NCBI GenBank assembly: GCA_024867545.1
Contig: JANFNE010000006.1
Location: forward strand, 1,386,001-1,450,000
Origin: Phytopythium helicoides
Lineage: Eukaryota > Oomycota > Peronosporomycetes > Pythiales > Pythiaceae
DNA: 64,000 bases
Reading direction: 5' to 3'
The notes beneath the pieces are model-generated. The model made no database searches. It was given only the letters and a program-made list of their open reading frames with translations, and was not told the DNA's origin. Each line of letters starts with the position of its first letter. The stretch's first letter is position 1. Made by a program: the position numbers and the translations under genes. Positions 10,981 through 20,655 of this stretch are shown here, one piece after another.

Positions 10981-11014
10981 GCCAGCTCGCAGCAACACCC
11001 AGCCAACAGTCGTC

Positions 11015-12385
11015 ATGGCTGTCGACGCCTACCAGAGCATGGACGCGACTCCAGCACCACCCAAGTCCCTGCCACGCAAGATCCTCACCTCCCTCACCTT
11101 CTGGATCGTCGTCGGAACATGCGTCGGTGTCATCCTCGGAGAGTTCGCTCCCGACTTCTCCGAGAAGGCTGCTCCCATGAAGAACATCTTCCTCCGCACC
11201 ATCCAGTTCATCGTCTTCCCGCTCGTCTTCTCCTCGCTCGTCGTCGGTATCGCCGACCAGAAGGACATGAAGCAGCTCGGCCGTCTCGCCATCAAGTCCT
11301 TCATCTACTTTGAGGTCGTCACTACGCTCGCTCTCATCATCGGTCTGCTGTCGGTCAACATCGTCAAGCCTGGCAACGTCGGCCTCACCAAGGGAGAGGA
11401 CTACGACAGCTCCGAGTCGACGTTCACATTCGAGAACTGGATCTCGCACCTGACTCCCAAGACGTGGGGTGAGATGATGGGTGGCTCTGGATCGTCCGAG
11501 CTGCTGCAGGTGCTGGTTGCCTCCATCCTCGTGGGTGTGTCGACAGCTCAGCTGCGTGACGAGCACAAGAGCCTGATCATCGACTTTGCTCGCGCCGTCA
11601 TGGAGATGATGTTCAAGTTCGTGGACATTGTGATCTGGACGGCTCCCATCGGTGTGTGTTTCGCTGTGGCCGATGCCATCGGCTCGAACGGTCTGTCTGC
11701 TCTCGGCAGTCTCGGCGCTCTCGTCGGCACGGTGTACGCGACCATCGTCATTTTCATCGTCATCATCTTCTTGCCGATCATGATACTGTTCAAGATCAAC
11801 CCGGTGGAGTTCGTGACGGCCATGCGTGAGCCGCTCATCATTGCCTACACGACGGCTACGTCGGAGGCTGCGTTGCCCAAGGTGTTCGAGGCGCTCGAGA
11901 AGTACGGCGTGTCGACGCACGTGTCGGGTTTCGTGGTGCCGTTCGGCTACTCGTTCAACCTGGATGGCTCGACGCTCTACCTGTCTCTGGCGGCTGTGTT
12001 CTGCGCGCAGGCGGCGGATGTGAGCAAGTCGGTTGGCGAGCAGATCGTCATGGTGCTCATGCTCATGATTTCGTCCAAGGGTGTGGCTGGTGTTCGCTCG
12101 GCCAGTATCATTGTGCTCGCGTCGACGCTGGACCAGTTCGACATTCCGTCGTGGCCCGTGGCGCTGATCCTCGGTGCCGACTGGTTCATGGACATGGCTC
12201 GTACGTTCACGAATGTGATGGGCAACTGTCTGGCGGCGGTGGTGATGGCGAAGATGGAGAACGAGTTCCGTACGGAGGCGTGGGAGCGCCAGCACAATTT
12301 GCTTCATGGCGAGAACGTGGAGAAGCTGAGTGTGGTGTCGGGCATCCAGGAGAAGATGAGCGTCATTGAGGATGGCCGCCACTAA
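11015..12385 (+). CDS. SLC1/DctA-like symporter (copy D)
   Basis: 456-residue DAACS transporter beginning MAVDAYQSMD. The frame is open further upstream (ATG at 10880), but that ATG precedes the core promoter and the added residues have no counterpart in copy C, so I use 11015. All substrate-site motifs match copy C exactly (HP1 TTATSEAALP, NLDG, SSKGVAGVRSA, DMARTFTNVMGN). It is transcribed away from copy C and toward copy E. Since copy C encodes essentially the same protein, any difference in role should come from expression rather than transport chemistry. Confidence 0.93.
   Translation: MAVDAYQSMDATPAPPKSLPRKILTSLTFWIVVGTCVGVILGEFAPDFSEKAAPMKNIFLRTIQFIVFPLVFSSLVVGIADQKDMKQLGRLAIKSFIYFEVVTTLALIIGLLSVNIVKPGNVGLTKGEDYDSSESTFTFENWISHLTPKTWGEMMGGSGSSELLQVLVASILVGVSTAQLRDEHKSLIIDFARAVMEMMFKFVDIVIWTAPIGVCFAVADAIGSNGLSALGSLGALVGTVYATIVIFIVIIFLPIMILFKINPVEFVTAMREPLIIAYTTATSEAALPKVFEALEKYGVSTHVSGFVVPFGYSFNLDGSTLYLSLAAVFCAQAADVSKSVGEQIVMVLMLMISSKGVAGVRSASIIVLASTLDQFDIPSWPVALILGADWFMDMARTFTNVMGNCLAAVVMAKMENEFRTEAWERQHNLLHGENVEKLSVVSGIQEKMSVIEDGRH
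11033..12376 (+). repeat. Inverted repeat arm 2 (coding region of copy D)
   Basis: Partner of 8273-9616. Near-identity is confined to codons 7 to about 454. The centre of symmetry lies near 10325, with a non-homologous spacer of about 1.4 kb. Confidence 0.9.
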
Positions 12386-13272
12386 GCGTGTAGAGCTACG
12401 ATATCAGCACTGTGCAGCTTGCTGCAGTACTGTGGAAGCTCGGGTCAAAGGCATCCCGTTGCTGTCCGTATAATTTGAAAATCCAGTGTGTTTTTTGTGT
12501 CCGCTTAGAAAATTTTTTGTACGTGTGCCTCGCTGGAAAACCCTGTGTACCAAAGCCGTGGTGGGTCTCGTGAAAGTGCCAGACATGCGAGGAACTCGAT
12601 AAATCTAGTCTAGCAGCAAGGGGTAATCACAGCTAATCACTGGCAGATCTGGATAGGAATATTCTGTGTGTTGGTCAACAAGTTGACGGCACGAACAGGC
12701 GACCACCTTCCCGATCCAGAGCGTAAAGGGCTGTTGCAGCTCGCACGTTTGTTGCTGTTGGTTCGTTGACCGCGATAACACCATTCCTGCAATCGTTCAG
12801 CGTGGAAAAGGTGGGCATTGGTGATCCGGAGCGAAGAGCTCAACGAACAGCACATCGTGGACACCCTTGCTGTATTTCGTAAATTAAACTCATACATCGT
12901 CTATAATAGTAAATAGACCAGCAATCAAAATTAAAATTAGTTTTAGTTTTAGTTTTCGGACATGCAAATTGACACGAAAATGCTCCGTTTCTGTACGTCT
13001 TCGTGGTATACAAACATCAAGTCAAACTGACACGTACGTGTACAGTCTCAAGTGCACCGCAGAGGTGCACATGGGTCCATCCCCAGCCCGCCGAGGATGC
13101 TGCTCCCGGCACAGCCCAGTTGCATTGCACCGCCGCATGCAATCCTCTCTATCATTCATGCGTGTACTTCCATCGTCTGTAGCTCCTCCTCCTCCTCAAC
13201 GTCCAGCTGGTCTCGGTTGGCCATCGCCCCGTTGTCCCCGCTCGCCCCGGCGTCCCGCCCGCAGCCGTGTCG
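12386..13272. other. Intergenic region between copies D and E
   Basis: About 0.9 kb with no convincing gene. It has an AT-rich stretch near 12890-12960 that includes a short (TTTTAG)n run at 12937-12957. The 3' end is the GC- and CT-rich leader of copy E. Confidence 0.55.
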
Positions 13273-13290
13273 GTCTCACTTCCCAACTCG
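13273..13290 (+). promoter_or_regulatory. Inr-FPR-like core promoter of transporter copy E
   Basis: GTCTCACTTCCCAACTCG followed by CCAGCTC, about 32 bases upstream of the ATG at 13322. It is the same arrangement as in copies C and D. Confidence 0.6.
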
Positions 13291-13321
13291 CCAGCTCTCG
13301 ATCAAGTCGTCTCCAGCCGCC

Positions 13322-14674
13322 ATGGTCGCCTACCAGAGCATGGACGCGAGTCCGGCCCCGCCCAAGTCGCTGGCCCGCAAGGTCTTCACCTCCATCACCT
13401 TCTGGATCGTCGTCGGCACGTGCATCGGTATCATCCTCGGCCAGTACGCACCCACGTTCTCGTCCAAGGCCGCCCCGATGAAGAACGTCTTCCTGCGTCC
13501 CATCCAGTTCATCGTCTTCCCGCTCGTCTTTTCCTCCATTGTCGTCGGTATCGCCGACCAGAAGGACATGAAGCTGCTTGGACGCCTCGCGCTCAAGGCC
13601 TTCATCTACTTCGAGCTCGTCACCACGCTCGCTCTCATCATCGGTCTGCTCGCGGTTAACATCGCCAAGCCCGGTAACGTTGGTATCACCGAGGGCGATG
13701 CGTACGACGGAGATACCTCCACGTTCACGTTCGAGGCCTGGATTGAGCACCTGACGCCCAAGACGTGGGGTGAGATGATGGGAGGTGAGGGATCGTCCGA
13801 GCTGCTGCAGGTGCTGGTCGCCTCCATCCTCGTTGGTGTCGCCACGGCTCAGCTGCGCGACGAGCACCGCACGCTCATCCTCGACTTCGCTCGCGCTGTC
13901 ATGGAGATGATGTTTAAGTTCGTGGACATCATCATGTGGACGGCCCCCATCGGTGTCTGCTTCGCCGTCGCTGATGCCATCGGCGAGAACGGCCTGTCGA
14001 CGCTTGGCAGCCTTGGCGCGCTCATCGGTACTCTGTACGTGACGCTCGTGATCTTCTTCCTTGTTATCTTCATCCCCATCATGCTCGCCTTCAAGATCAA
14101 CCCGATTGAGTTCTTCACGGCCATGAAGGAGCCGCTCATCATTGCCTACACCACGGCCACCTCCGAGGCCGCTCTTCCCAAGGTGTTCGAGGCGCTCGAG
14201 AAGTACGGCGTGGCGACGCATATCTCGGGTTTCGTTGTTCCGTTCGGCTACTCGTTCAACCTGGATGGCTCGACGCTCTACCTGTCGCTTGCTTCGGTGT
14301 TCTGCGCGCAGGCTACTGGTGTGCACAAGTCGGTTGGCGAGCAGATCGTCATGGTGCTCATGCTTATGGTCTCGTCGAAGGGTGTTGCCGGTGTCCGCTC
14401 GGCCAGTGTCATCGTGCTGGCTGCTACCCTCGACCAGTTCGACATCCCGTCGTGGCCTGTGGCTCTCATCCTCGGCGTTGACTGGATCATGGACATGGCT
14501 CGTACGTTCACAAACGTGACGGGCAACTGCCTTGCCTCGATTGTCATGGCTAAGCTCGAGAACGAATTCCGCACGGAGGCGTGGGAGCGCGAGCTTCGGA
14601 TGCTGCGTGGCGAGGAGGGCGAGAAGGTCAGCGCCATCGAGAAGGTCAGCGTCGTGTCGGTCGAGCGACCGTAG
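13322..14674 (+). CDS. SLC1/DctA-like symporter (copy E)
   Basis: 450-residue DAACS transporter starting MVAYQSMDASPAPPKS. The open frame extends 90 codons upstream to an ATG at 13052, but that extension is low-complexity, lies before the promoter-like element at 13273 and is absent from the paralogues. HP1 TTATSEAALP, TM7 NLDG, HP2 SSKGVAGVRSA and the TM8 Asp, Arg and Asn are present. TM8 reads NVTGNCL, again with Asn in place of the Na1-site Asp. It forms its own branch (RDEHRT, IPIMLAFKINP, two-residue differences in HP2 flanks) but is nearer to C and D than to A and B. Confidence 0.92.
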   Translation: MVAYQSMDASPAPPKSLARKVFTSITFWIVVGTCIGIILGQYAPTFSSKAAPMKNVFLRPIQFIVFPLVFSSIVVGIADQKDMKLLGRLALKAFIYFELVTTLALIIGLLAVNIAKPGNVGITEGDAYDGDTSTFTFEAWIEHLTPKTWGEMMGGEGSSELLQVLVASILVGVATAQLRDEHRTLILDFARAVMEMMFKFVDIIMWTAPIGVCFAVADAIGENGLSTLGSLGALIGTLYVTLVIFFLVIFIPIMLAFKINPIEFFTAMKEPLIIAYTTATSEAALPKVFEALEKYGVATHISGFVVPFGYSFNLDGSTLYLSLASVFCAQATGVHKSVGEQIVMVLMLMVSSKGVAGVRSASVIVLAATLDQFDIPSWPVALILGVDWIMDMARTFTNVTGNCLASIVMAKLENEFRTEAWERELRMLRGEEGEKVSAIEKVSVVSVERP

Positions 14675-15779
14675 ATATCAACGGCGTTCGCCAGCTGTAG
14701 CAGGGTGAAGGAACCCTCTTGGCTGTTTGCAGTCCATCCGTATGCGTACTTTTGGAGGCCGCAATGTGTTTCGCCTGAGCAGCATCGTGGCTTGCTCACC
14801 ACAGCAATTCGTTCCAATACACACACCGTCTGTATCCCTTCTTTGAATCGGCTTCATTGACTTTTCGTACAGTATTCAATTGCAGGTCAAGCGTGACACA
14901 TCCATTGTCTAGCTAACAACACGACGTATGCCAGGTAAAGGATTCGTCCGCCACCTGCCCGCCACACCAGGTGACTTGCGCACGACAGTAACTGCATGTT
15001 GAGCGGCGCGAAAACTCAACGTGGCAACGCACTTGAGCCCACAAATATCAAGCTGCGGTGCCACATTAGCTACTGGACGAGCTCAATGAACGCGAATGTC
15101 GTCGCCTCGAGCCCAACACCGGGAGCTTGAAGACTCGCGAAGTGGCGGCGAAGTGAACCGGACCACTTGCTAGCAGCCGTTCGTGGACATCCGCACACTG
15201 TACAAACGTGCGTCAACGCCACTTCACTTGCGTGGCATCCATTGTAAAGCCGCGCGGAGCTTGGAGGACGGGGACCGCGAGGTGAGCGCTCAAGTCGCAA
15301 TGGAATGCCCTTGCCACTGCCGTTATCACTATTGGCTTTATTGACATATCTTTGCTTCATAATACGTGCAAACATATTTTTTAGACCTCGTTTTAAGGAC
15401 CCATACAGATTGCCAGTCGCGAGCCGTTACTCACGCCACGTACTCCTTGAGCCGTACCTACAAAGTGTCCTCGGTCTCACCAAACGCGGATCGTCGACAC
15501 CTTTGTCATGAGCAGGTCCAAGACACGACCGACTCGACGCTTAAGCGATTTTCATTGATGTTTAGCGGTACACACGAACGTGCACCTACAGCGCGACGCA
15601 GGGCACTAGCACTGCCGATAGCAGTGGAGCGCCACGATAGCCGTGGTGCTCGAGGCCCACTGTGACGCACGGTTCTGTCTCGCCGCGAGTGGACAGCACA
15701 CCGCTCGCCTATACGGGACGGCGCCGAGCTGCACTTGCGCACATACTTCAGCTTCGGTGGTGTCGTCGGCGTCGTGGAA
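14675..15779. other. Intergenic region after transporter cluster
   Basis: 1.1 kb between convergently placed signals of copy E and the START gene. Frames of 60-180 codons occur on both strands without recognisable motifs or splice support. I see no gene. Confidence 0.55.
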
Positions 15780-17029
15780 ATGGTCTCGGTAGACGTCGAT
15801 CGGTTCCCCCGGATCAAGCTCACGCCCGAGGACCAGCGCGCGTACGACGAGGAGTCGGCAGCACTACTTGCGCGCACGCTCAAGGCGTATGTGGCCGAAG
15901 GCCCGCACATCGACTCGGCGCGCTGGTCGCTCGTGCGACGACGCGGTGAAATGAGTGTGTACAAGAACACGGAGCGGTCGACGAACCCCAAGGTGTCGCT
16001 CTTCCTCGGCCGCGGGCTCATCGACGGCTCCGTGGACGACGTCATGGATGGGCTCTACTGTGACACGACCGAGGACCTGCGCGCTGTCAAGGCGCTGCTC
16101 GAGTACAAGTTCGTCGACGGAGGCGTCTTTCAGGTCAGCCAGCGCCGGTCGGAGGACGCGCCGTACCGCTTCGCCGGGATCAAGTGGTTCGCAGCCAAGT
16201 CGCCGCTCGGACGGCTCGTCGACGACCGAGACCTTCTCACCTACGAGACCATGGGTCAGGTCACGGACGAGCTTGGCTACGAATTCGCGTTCCACACGTA
16301 TCAGTCGATCGAGCGGCCTGAGTGGCCCGCCGATGCGCTCAAGGGCATCAAGCGTGCGCACACGTCGACGTGCTATCTGTACCGGACGCACTCGCGCGAG
16401 CAGGTCGAAGTGTTCTTCCAGGGAGATTTCTTTGCGCGAGGCAGCGTCGTGCAGCCGCTGTCTGACTATGCCATGGCCGGAAAGTGGCTCGCCGTGTCCA
16501 ACAGCATCAGGTGCGCACAGGCAAAGCGGCTCATCGCGCTGATGGAAAGCGCGAGCAACCGCAGGTGCTACCCGAGGTACGTCGACACAACGGAGTAGAG
16601 GAACGAGCTTAGGCATCAGCGACTAACGCTTGCGTTCGGATCGTAGTGATGTGTGCGACGTTTGCCACACGCGTGTCAAGTCTCGGCGCGCCATTGTTCA
16701 CTGCGCCGGATGTCTCCAGGTACGAGTTGATAGCCTTCTGCGTGTCCACTCCCACGGTCCGAGCTCTAACGGTTCTGTGTCTGCTGCTGCGTCAGAACTC
16801 GTGCAAAGCATGCTCATTTGAGCGTCCGGTGTACAAGATGAGCTCACGCACGAGCCAACCTCTGACGGAGCGCTTCTGTGTCCCGTGCATCAAGAAGACG
16901 GCCACGTCGTGGAGATCTGAAGTAGCAGCTCAGCGGAAGACCATAGCGGGCGACAGCTTCCAGAACCGCACGACTTCGAGCTCTGACATGGACGCTGCTC
17001 GGGCAAGTCTCGATGCGTTTATCGTCTAG
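15780..17029 (+). CDS. START-like domain protein with C-terminal FYVE-like zinc finger
   Basis: Three exons: 15780-16576, 16647-16719 and 16796-17029, giving 367 residues. Both introns (70 and 76 nt) are GT-AG with CTAAC branch sites, and the phases close exactly. The N-terminal 270 residues resemble the START-like lipid-binding module common in oomycete proteins. Exons 2 and 3 supply a zinc finger with four Cys pairs: CDVC, CAGC, CKAC and CVPC. This is a FYVE-like pattern without the classic RKHHCR patch. The expected role is lipid sensing or membrane recruitment in the endomembrane system. The start is the ATG at 15780; an upstream TTG in frame is not a credible eukaryotic start. Confidence 0.78.
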
Positions 17030-18774
17030 TGCGGCTTGTGCTAGCGCGGTAATCTATTAGCAAGGCGGACAAACGACAAAACCTTCGCAAACTGCCGAGG
17101 GCAGTACACAACAACACACCGGGCGACGCTAAGCGTCATCGATGTAGATCGCAGTGCTTCCGTCTCGAGTCCATCGGTAAGACCGAGCGAGTTGCAGCGT
17201 AATCTCGCCATACGAAAGGAGCATGTCTCGTAGCGCATGATCTATCAACACGAGTGGTTTGATTGGAACGGCAGCACGAAGATGTAGTTCTCGATGGGCT
17301 GGAGACTGCTGACGTGATGGGAAAACAGACAATGGAGCGTTGAGCAAACCGTAACGTCACGTGCTCTAACAAGTCTGTGAATCCGACTGGCTTTGCTCCG
17401 CCTGCCCGTCTGCAATGCAAACCGCGCCGCGGACCGCAGAGCAGAGCAGGGCTGATGTATGTGCATCCTGGTGCAGCAATGACACGGAACTCGAAGTATT
17501 GTACCCTTTGCCAGAGAGCCTTTGGTATAGACCACACCGGCATCACTGCTGCCAGCTTGTAGCCGGGCTGGGGCCTGCTCAAGTTACCAGTTACGTGGAT
17601 CCTGGCCACTTGGCGTGAAACTAGCTTGGATAGGCGGCAGATTGCACACGAGACTATGCCGTGGGCCGTGAATCTTGCCCTTTTGTGGTTTGACACTGCT
17701 ATTACTGTTCAACATGCACTTTTCTGAGCGCGTGTGGATCATCCAATTCGCTCTATCCACACAGAATATGCGAGGTGACAGCTACTCCAGGCGTGGCCGT
17801 GGGAGCGCTTGAACCCTGGATAGGCGATCAACTTGCATCCAGCCGGTCGCCGAGAACCCCGAGAGTGATCCTTGGCAGCCACTGGAATTTGGTGTTTGAC
17901 GCGCGTCTAACAGCACTCGGCCCCCGTCCGACCTTGCAATCAGAAGCCCATCAAGGAGGCTAAGCTTCCTCGTGAGCCGCCGAGAGTTGCCGGTGGCACT
18001 TTGAGGATTGGGCCACGATTTGCCCGCGAGGGCAGGTGTGGAATGAGCAGTGGATGAGACGCACTCGAGCAGCTCGCAGCGACAAATTTGCCGATCGGAA
18101 GACCAGCCTACTAGTGATTTGTCAGGGCAAAATGTGACCCTCATGGGGGGAAACATCAGCTTTGGACAGGTTGCTCGCGGTCTGTCCTGTTCTGCCGTCA
18201 TCTTTTCCAGTTCGATGAAGCGTCATCATGGCACGTTGAACTGCATCCGCGCTCAATCACGCAACGCGCGACTACCATAACATCGCTATCGCGCGCCTCC
18301 ACACTCCCTATACAAAATTGCGGTTCGCATCCATCCGGAGAGAGCTTGGCGGGGTGGACTTGACCGAGAGCAGTTCCGTGCCACCTGGGCTGGCAGCGTG
18401 AGCTCAAGATCCGAAATGGGATTTGCCGCCCGGCTCTGTGCGAGATTCTCCATGCTGCACGGCGGCGCAGCGAGTGCAGTGTGCGCACCAAATCCAGAGA
18501 TATGGAGTTGAACCATACAACTCTCGAGTGATCCGGGGTCACGTTGACAGATGTACGGACATCGCCGCCGATTTGAACGCTGGCAATGCTCTTGTCGAAC
18601 TGGTGGATCTTCTTCTCACCGCACTCCCATCAGCGGCGTTTTCTCACGCTGGAGGTGTGCTCATGCCGTTCATCACCCCACTCCACCTTTTGCGAGGTAT
18701 CGAGCACCGTAGTTTGCTTTGCGAGGCTCGCCATAGCTTACTCGTCTCGAACATTGATCATGCCAGGAGTCCAC
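17030..18774. other. Long non-genic stretch upstream of the oxidoreductase remnant
   Basis: 1.7 kb with only short overlapping frames and no recognisable domains on either strand. If the oxidoreductase at 18775-19391 was once complete, its FAD-binding N-terminal half should lie here, but I found no Rossmann GxGxxG motif in any frame. Confidence 0.5.
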
Positions 18775-19391
18775 GCCCGCCCGTACATTGACAACCAAAT
18801 GATGGCAGTGTGGACGTACGATATTGAGCCCTGTGCCTGCCTACTACCCGGTTGAAGAGCGCCTGGATCCTCGGTACGCAAATGACCAGCCAAAGTCCTG
18901 GTTAAATTATGAAGCTCATCAACGACGATGCGTCAACCTCTGCCGTGACAGATTCCCTGAAACTTGTATTCGCGGACTTTCAAAGATGTTCCCGCAGCTC
19001 AAGAGCTACCTAGGTCGACCGGAGGTGCGCAAGTCTCTCAAGGTCAATGGCGGCTACTACTGCAAGACGTATGACAACCGACCGCTCATCGGCCCCGCCC
19101 CGCACACAATCGACGGGGTGTATTTGCAGTCCGCCATGACTGGTGTCGGGTTGATGTACGTTTTACCAAGCTGTGGCTTGTATCATCGACCGCACCACAC
19201 CTAATGCGCTTCTTGCTGACTCGAACAGGTCGAGTGGAGCTTCCGGACACCTGCTGGCATCGCACGTGATGGGTGTCAAGCCTGAAGGAGGCATCGCTGA
19301 CTATGTGGACGCTTTCATGCCAGACCGTTTTGAGAGCCAGGAGTACATGGCGTCACTCGGCAGCGGGTTGTCGACACTGGGTCAAGTGTAA
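18775..19391 (+). pseudogene. 3' remnant of a FAD-dependent oxidoreductase (DAO family)
   Basis: The C-terminal part of a DAO-type FAD oxidoreductase is readable: NQMMAVWTYDIEP, then PAYYPVEERLDPRY, then GGYYCKTYDNRPLIGPAP, then GVYLQSAMTGVGLM. A GT-AG intron (19156-19228, 73 nt) joins this to SSGASGHLLASHVMG and a stop at 19389-19391. One extra base at about 18829-18832 (CCCTGTG) puts the first piece out of frame with the rest, and no FAD-binding half is visible upstream. It is either a 5'-truncated, frameshifted pseudogene or a gene whose 5' exons are too diverged for me to recognise. Confidence 0.6.
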
Positions 19392-19470
19392 CGTAGAGCT
19401 ATAAGCGGGGAGTTGAGATCATAAATCAATGCAACAGGGTTTTTTGGCAAGATGTTTTTCCATGGCCAGT

Positions 19471-20655
19471 CTAATCGAACACTGGCATGTCTTTCTGCTC
19501 CTTTGGTGCAGGAGCCTCCTTGAAGTACTCGTGTTCTAAAGCATCCTTTGCTGAGATTCGCTGCGCCGGATCAAACGCGAGCATCCTGCTGAGCAAGTCA
19601 AAACCTGCGTTTGAAAGCGAGCACCCACCGCTGGAGAAAGTCGCGTTCGCCAGTGGAAACTTGTCTCGGAGCTTGGACTCGCGAGGCCATTTGGTGTTTC
19701 CTCCACGAAGCATGTGGACGTTTGGGAGTGCCTTTAGCCCCGGCCAGTTTTTCTCGGTTGGCGCACCCAGCATCTTGCAGATGCGGTCGAATTGATCAAG
19801 CTCGCCACGACCTGGAAAGAGCGGCTTCATGAGCAGCATCTCGGCAAAGATGCAGCCCACAGACCACATGTCAACTGCGGTTGCATATGTGTCCGCACCC
19901 AGCAGCAGCTCCGGGGAGCGGTACCAGAGCGTCACGACGAGCTGCGTGTACCCTCGCAAAGGCGAGCCGTACTGCCGTGCGAGGCCAAAGTCGCAGACCT
20001 TGAGCGTACCGGTGCGGTCATACAGCAAGTTGCTCGTCTTGAGATCGCGGTGGATGAACCAGCGGTCGTGCATATAGGCGATGGCGCTGAGCAGCGAGCG
20101 CAGCAGATACTTGACTTCGGACTGCAGGAACGGCGCCTTCATCTTGGTCTCCATCACGGCCTTGAGGTCGTTCTCAGCGTAGTCCATGACCATGAAGATC
20201 TTGTCGGGCGTCGAGCCAACCACCATCTCGCGCACCTGCACGATGTTGGGGTGGCGCAGCGCCAGCAGCGTATTCGTCTCGCGCAGCGCCGTGACCGGGA
20301 AGCCCTCGTGGCACACGTCGACACCCATCTTGACCTGCTTGAGCGCCACGACGTCGCCCGTCTGCTTGTCGCGCGCCTTGGACACGACGCCATACGTCCC
20401 TTCGTCGATCTTGCCGATGCGCGCGTAGCAGTCGACGCTACGGCACCCGTGCAGGTAAAAGTTGTGCTGCGCATTCGGTTTCGGGCCGTTTGAGGCCGCT
20501 GTTTCGGCTGTAGGAGCCGCGACAGTCGCGTTCGGGGCTGTAGAAGATGCCGCAGCAGGAGATGCGGAGCGCGAGGCGCGCCCAGCCCGGTGGCGACGGC
20601 GGCGGGCGGCGGCGTCGTCGTCGTCCGAGTCCGAGTCCCACCGCGTGCGCTTCAT
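19471..20655 (-). CDS. Cyclin-dependent kinase, CDK11 (PITSLRE) type
   Basis: 394-residue Ser/Thr kinase in one exon. The first 65 residues are acidic then Arg/Ser-rich. The kinase domain starts at CRSVDCY (residue 71) and shows the glycine loop IDEGTYGVV (83-91), the catalytic Lys in VALKQVKM (106), a PVTALRE helix in place of PITSLRE (120-126), the catalytic loop HRDLKTSN, DFG, and the activation segment VVTLWYRSPELLLG. The CRSV start, the EIVVGS-like MVVGST segment and YGSPLRGYT point to CDK11 rather than CDK9 or CDK10. CDK11 kinases act with L-type cyclins in transcription and pre-mRNA splicing. The 3' end lies about 80 bases from the oxidoreductase remnant. Confidence 0.9.
   Translation of the reverse strand: MKRTRWDSDSDDDDAAARRRRHRAGRASRSASPAAASSTAPNATVAAPTAETAASNGPKPNAQHNFYLHGCRSVDCYARIGKIDEGTYGVVSKARDKQTGDVVALKQVKMGVDVCHEGFPVTALRETNTLLALRHPNIVQVREMVVGSTPDKIFMVMDYAENDLKAVMETKMKAPFLQSEVKYLLRSLLSAIAYMHDRWFIHRDLKTSNLLYDRTGTLKVCDFGLARQYGSPLRGYTQLVVTLWYRSPELLLGADTYATAVDMWSVGCIFAEMLLMKPLFPGRGELDQFDRICKMLGAPTEKNWPGLKALPNVHMLRGGNTKWPRESKLRDKFPLANATFSSGGCSLSNAGFDLLSRMLAFDPAQRISAKDALEHEYFKEAPAPKEQKDMPVFD

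Noticed and set aside
12937..12957. (TTTTAG)n run as an internal telomere-like repeat
   Set aside because: The unit is TTTTAG, not TTTAGGG, and only about three copies are present.
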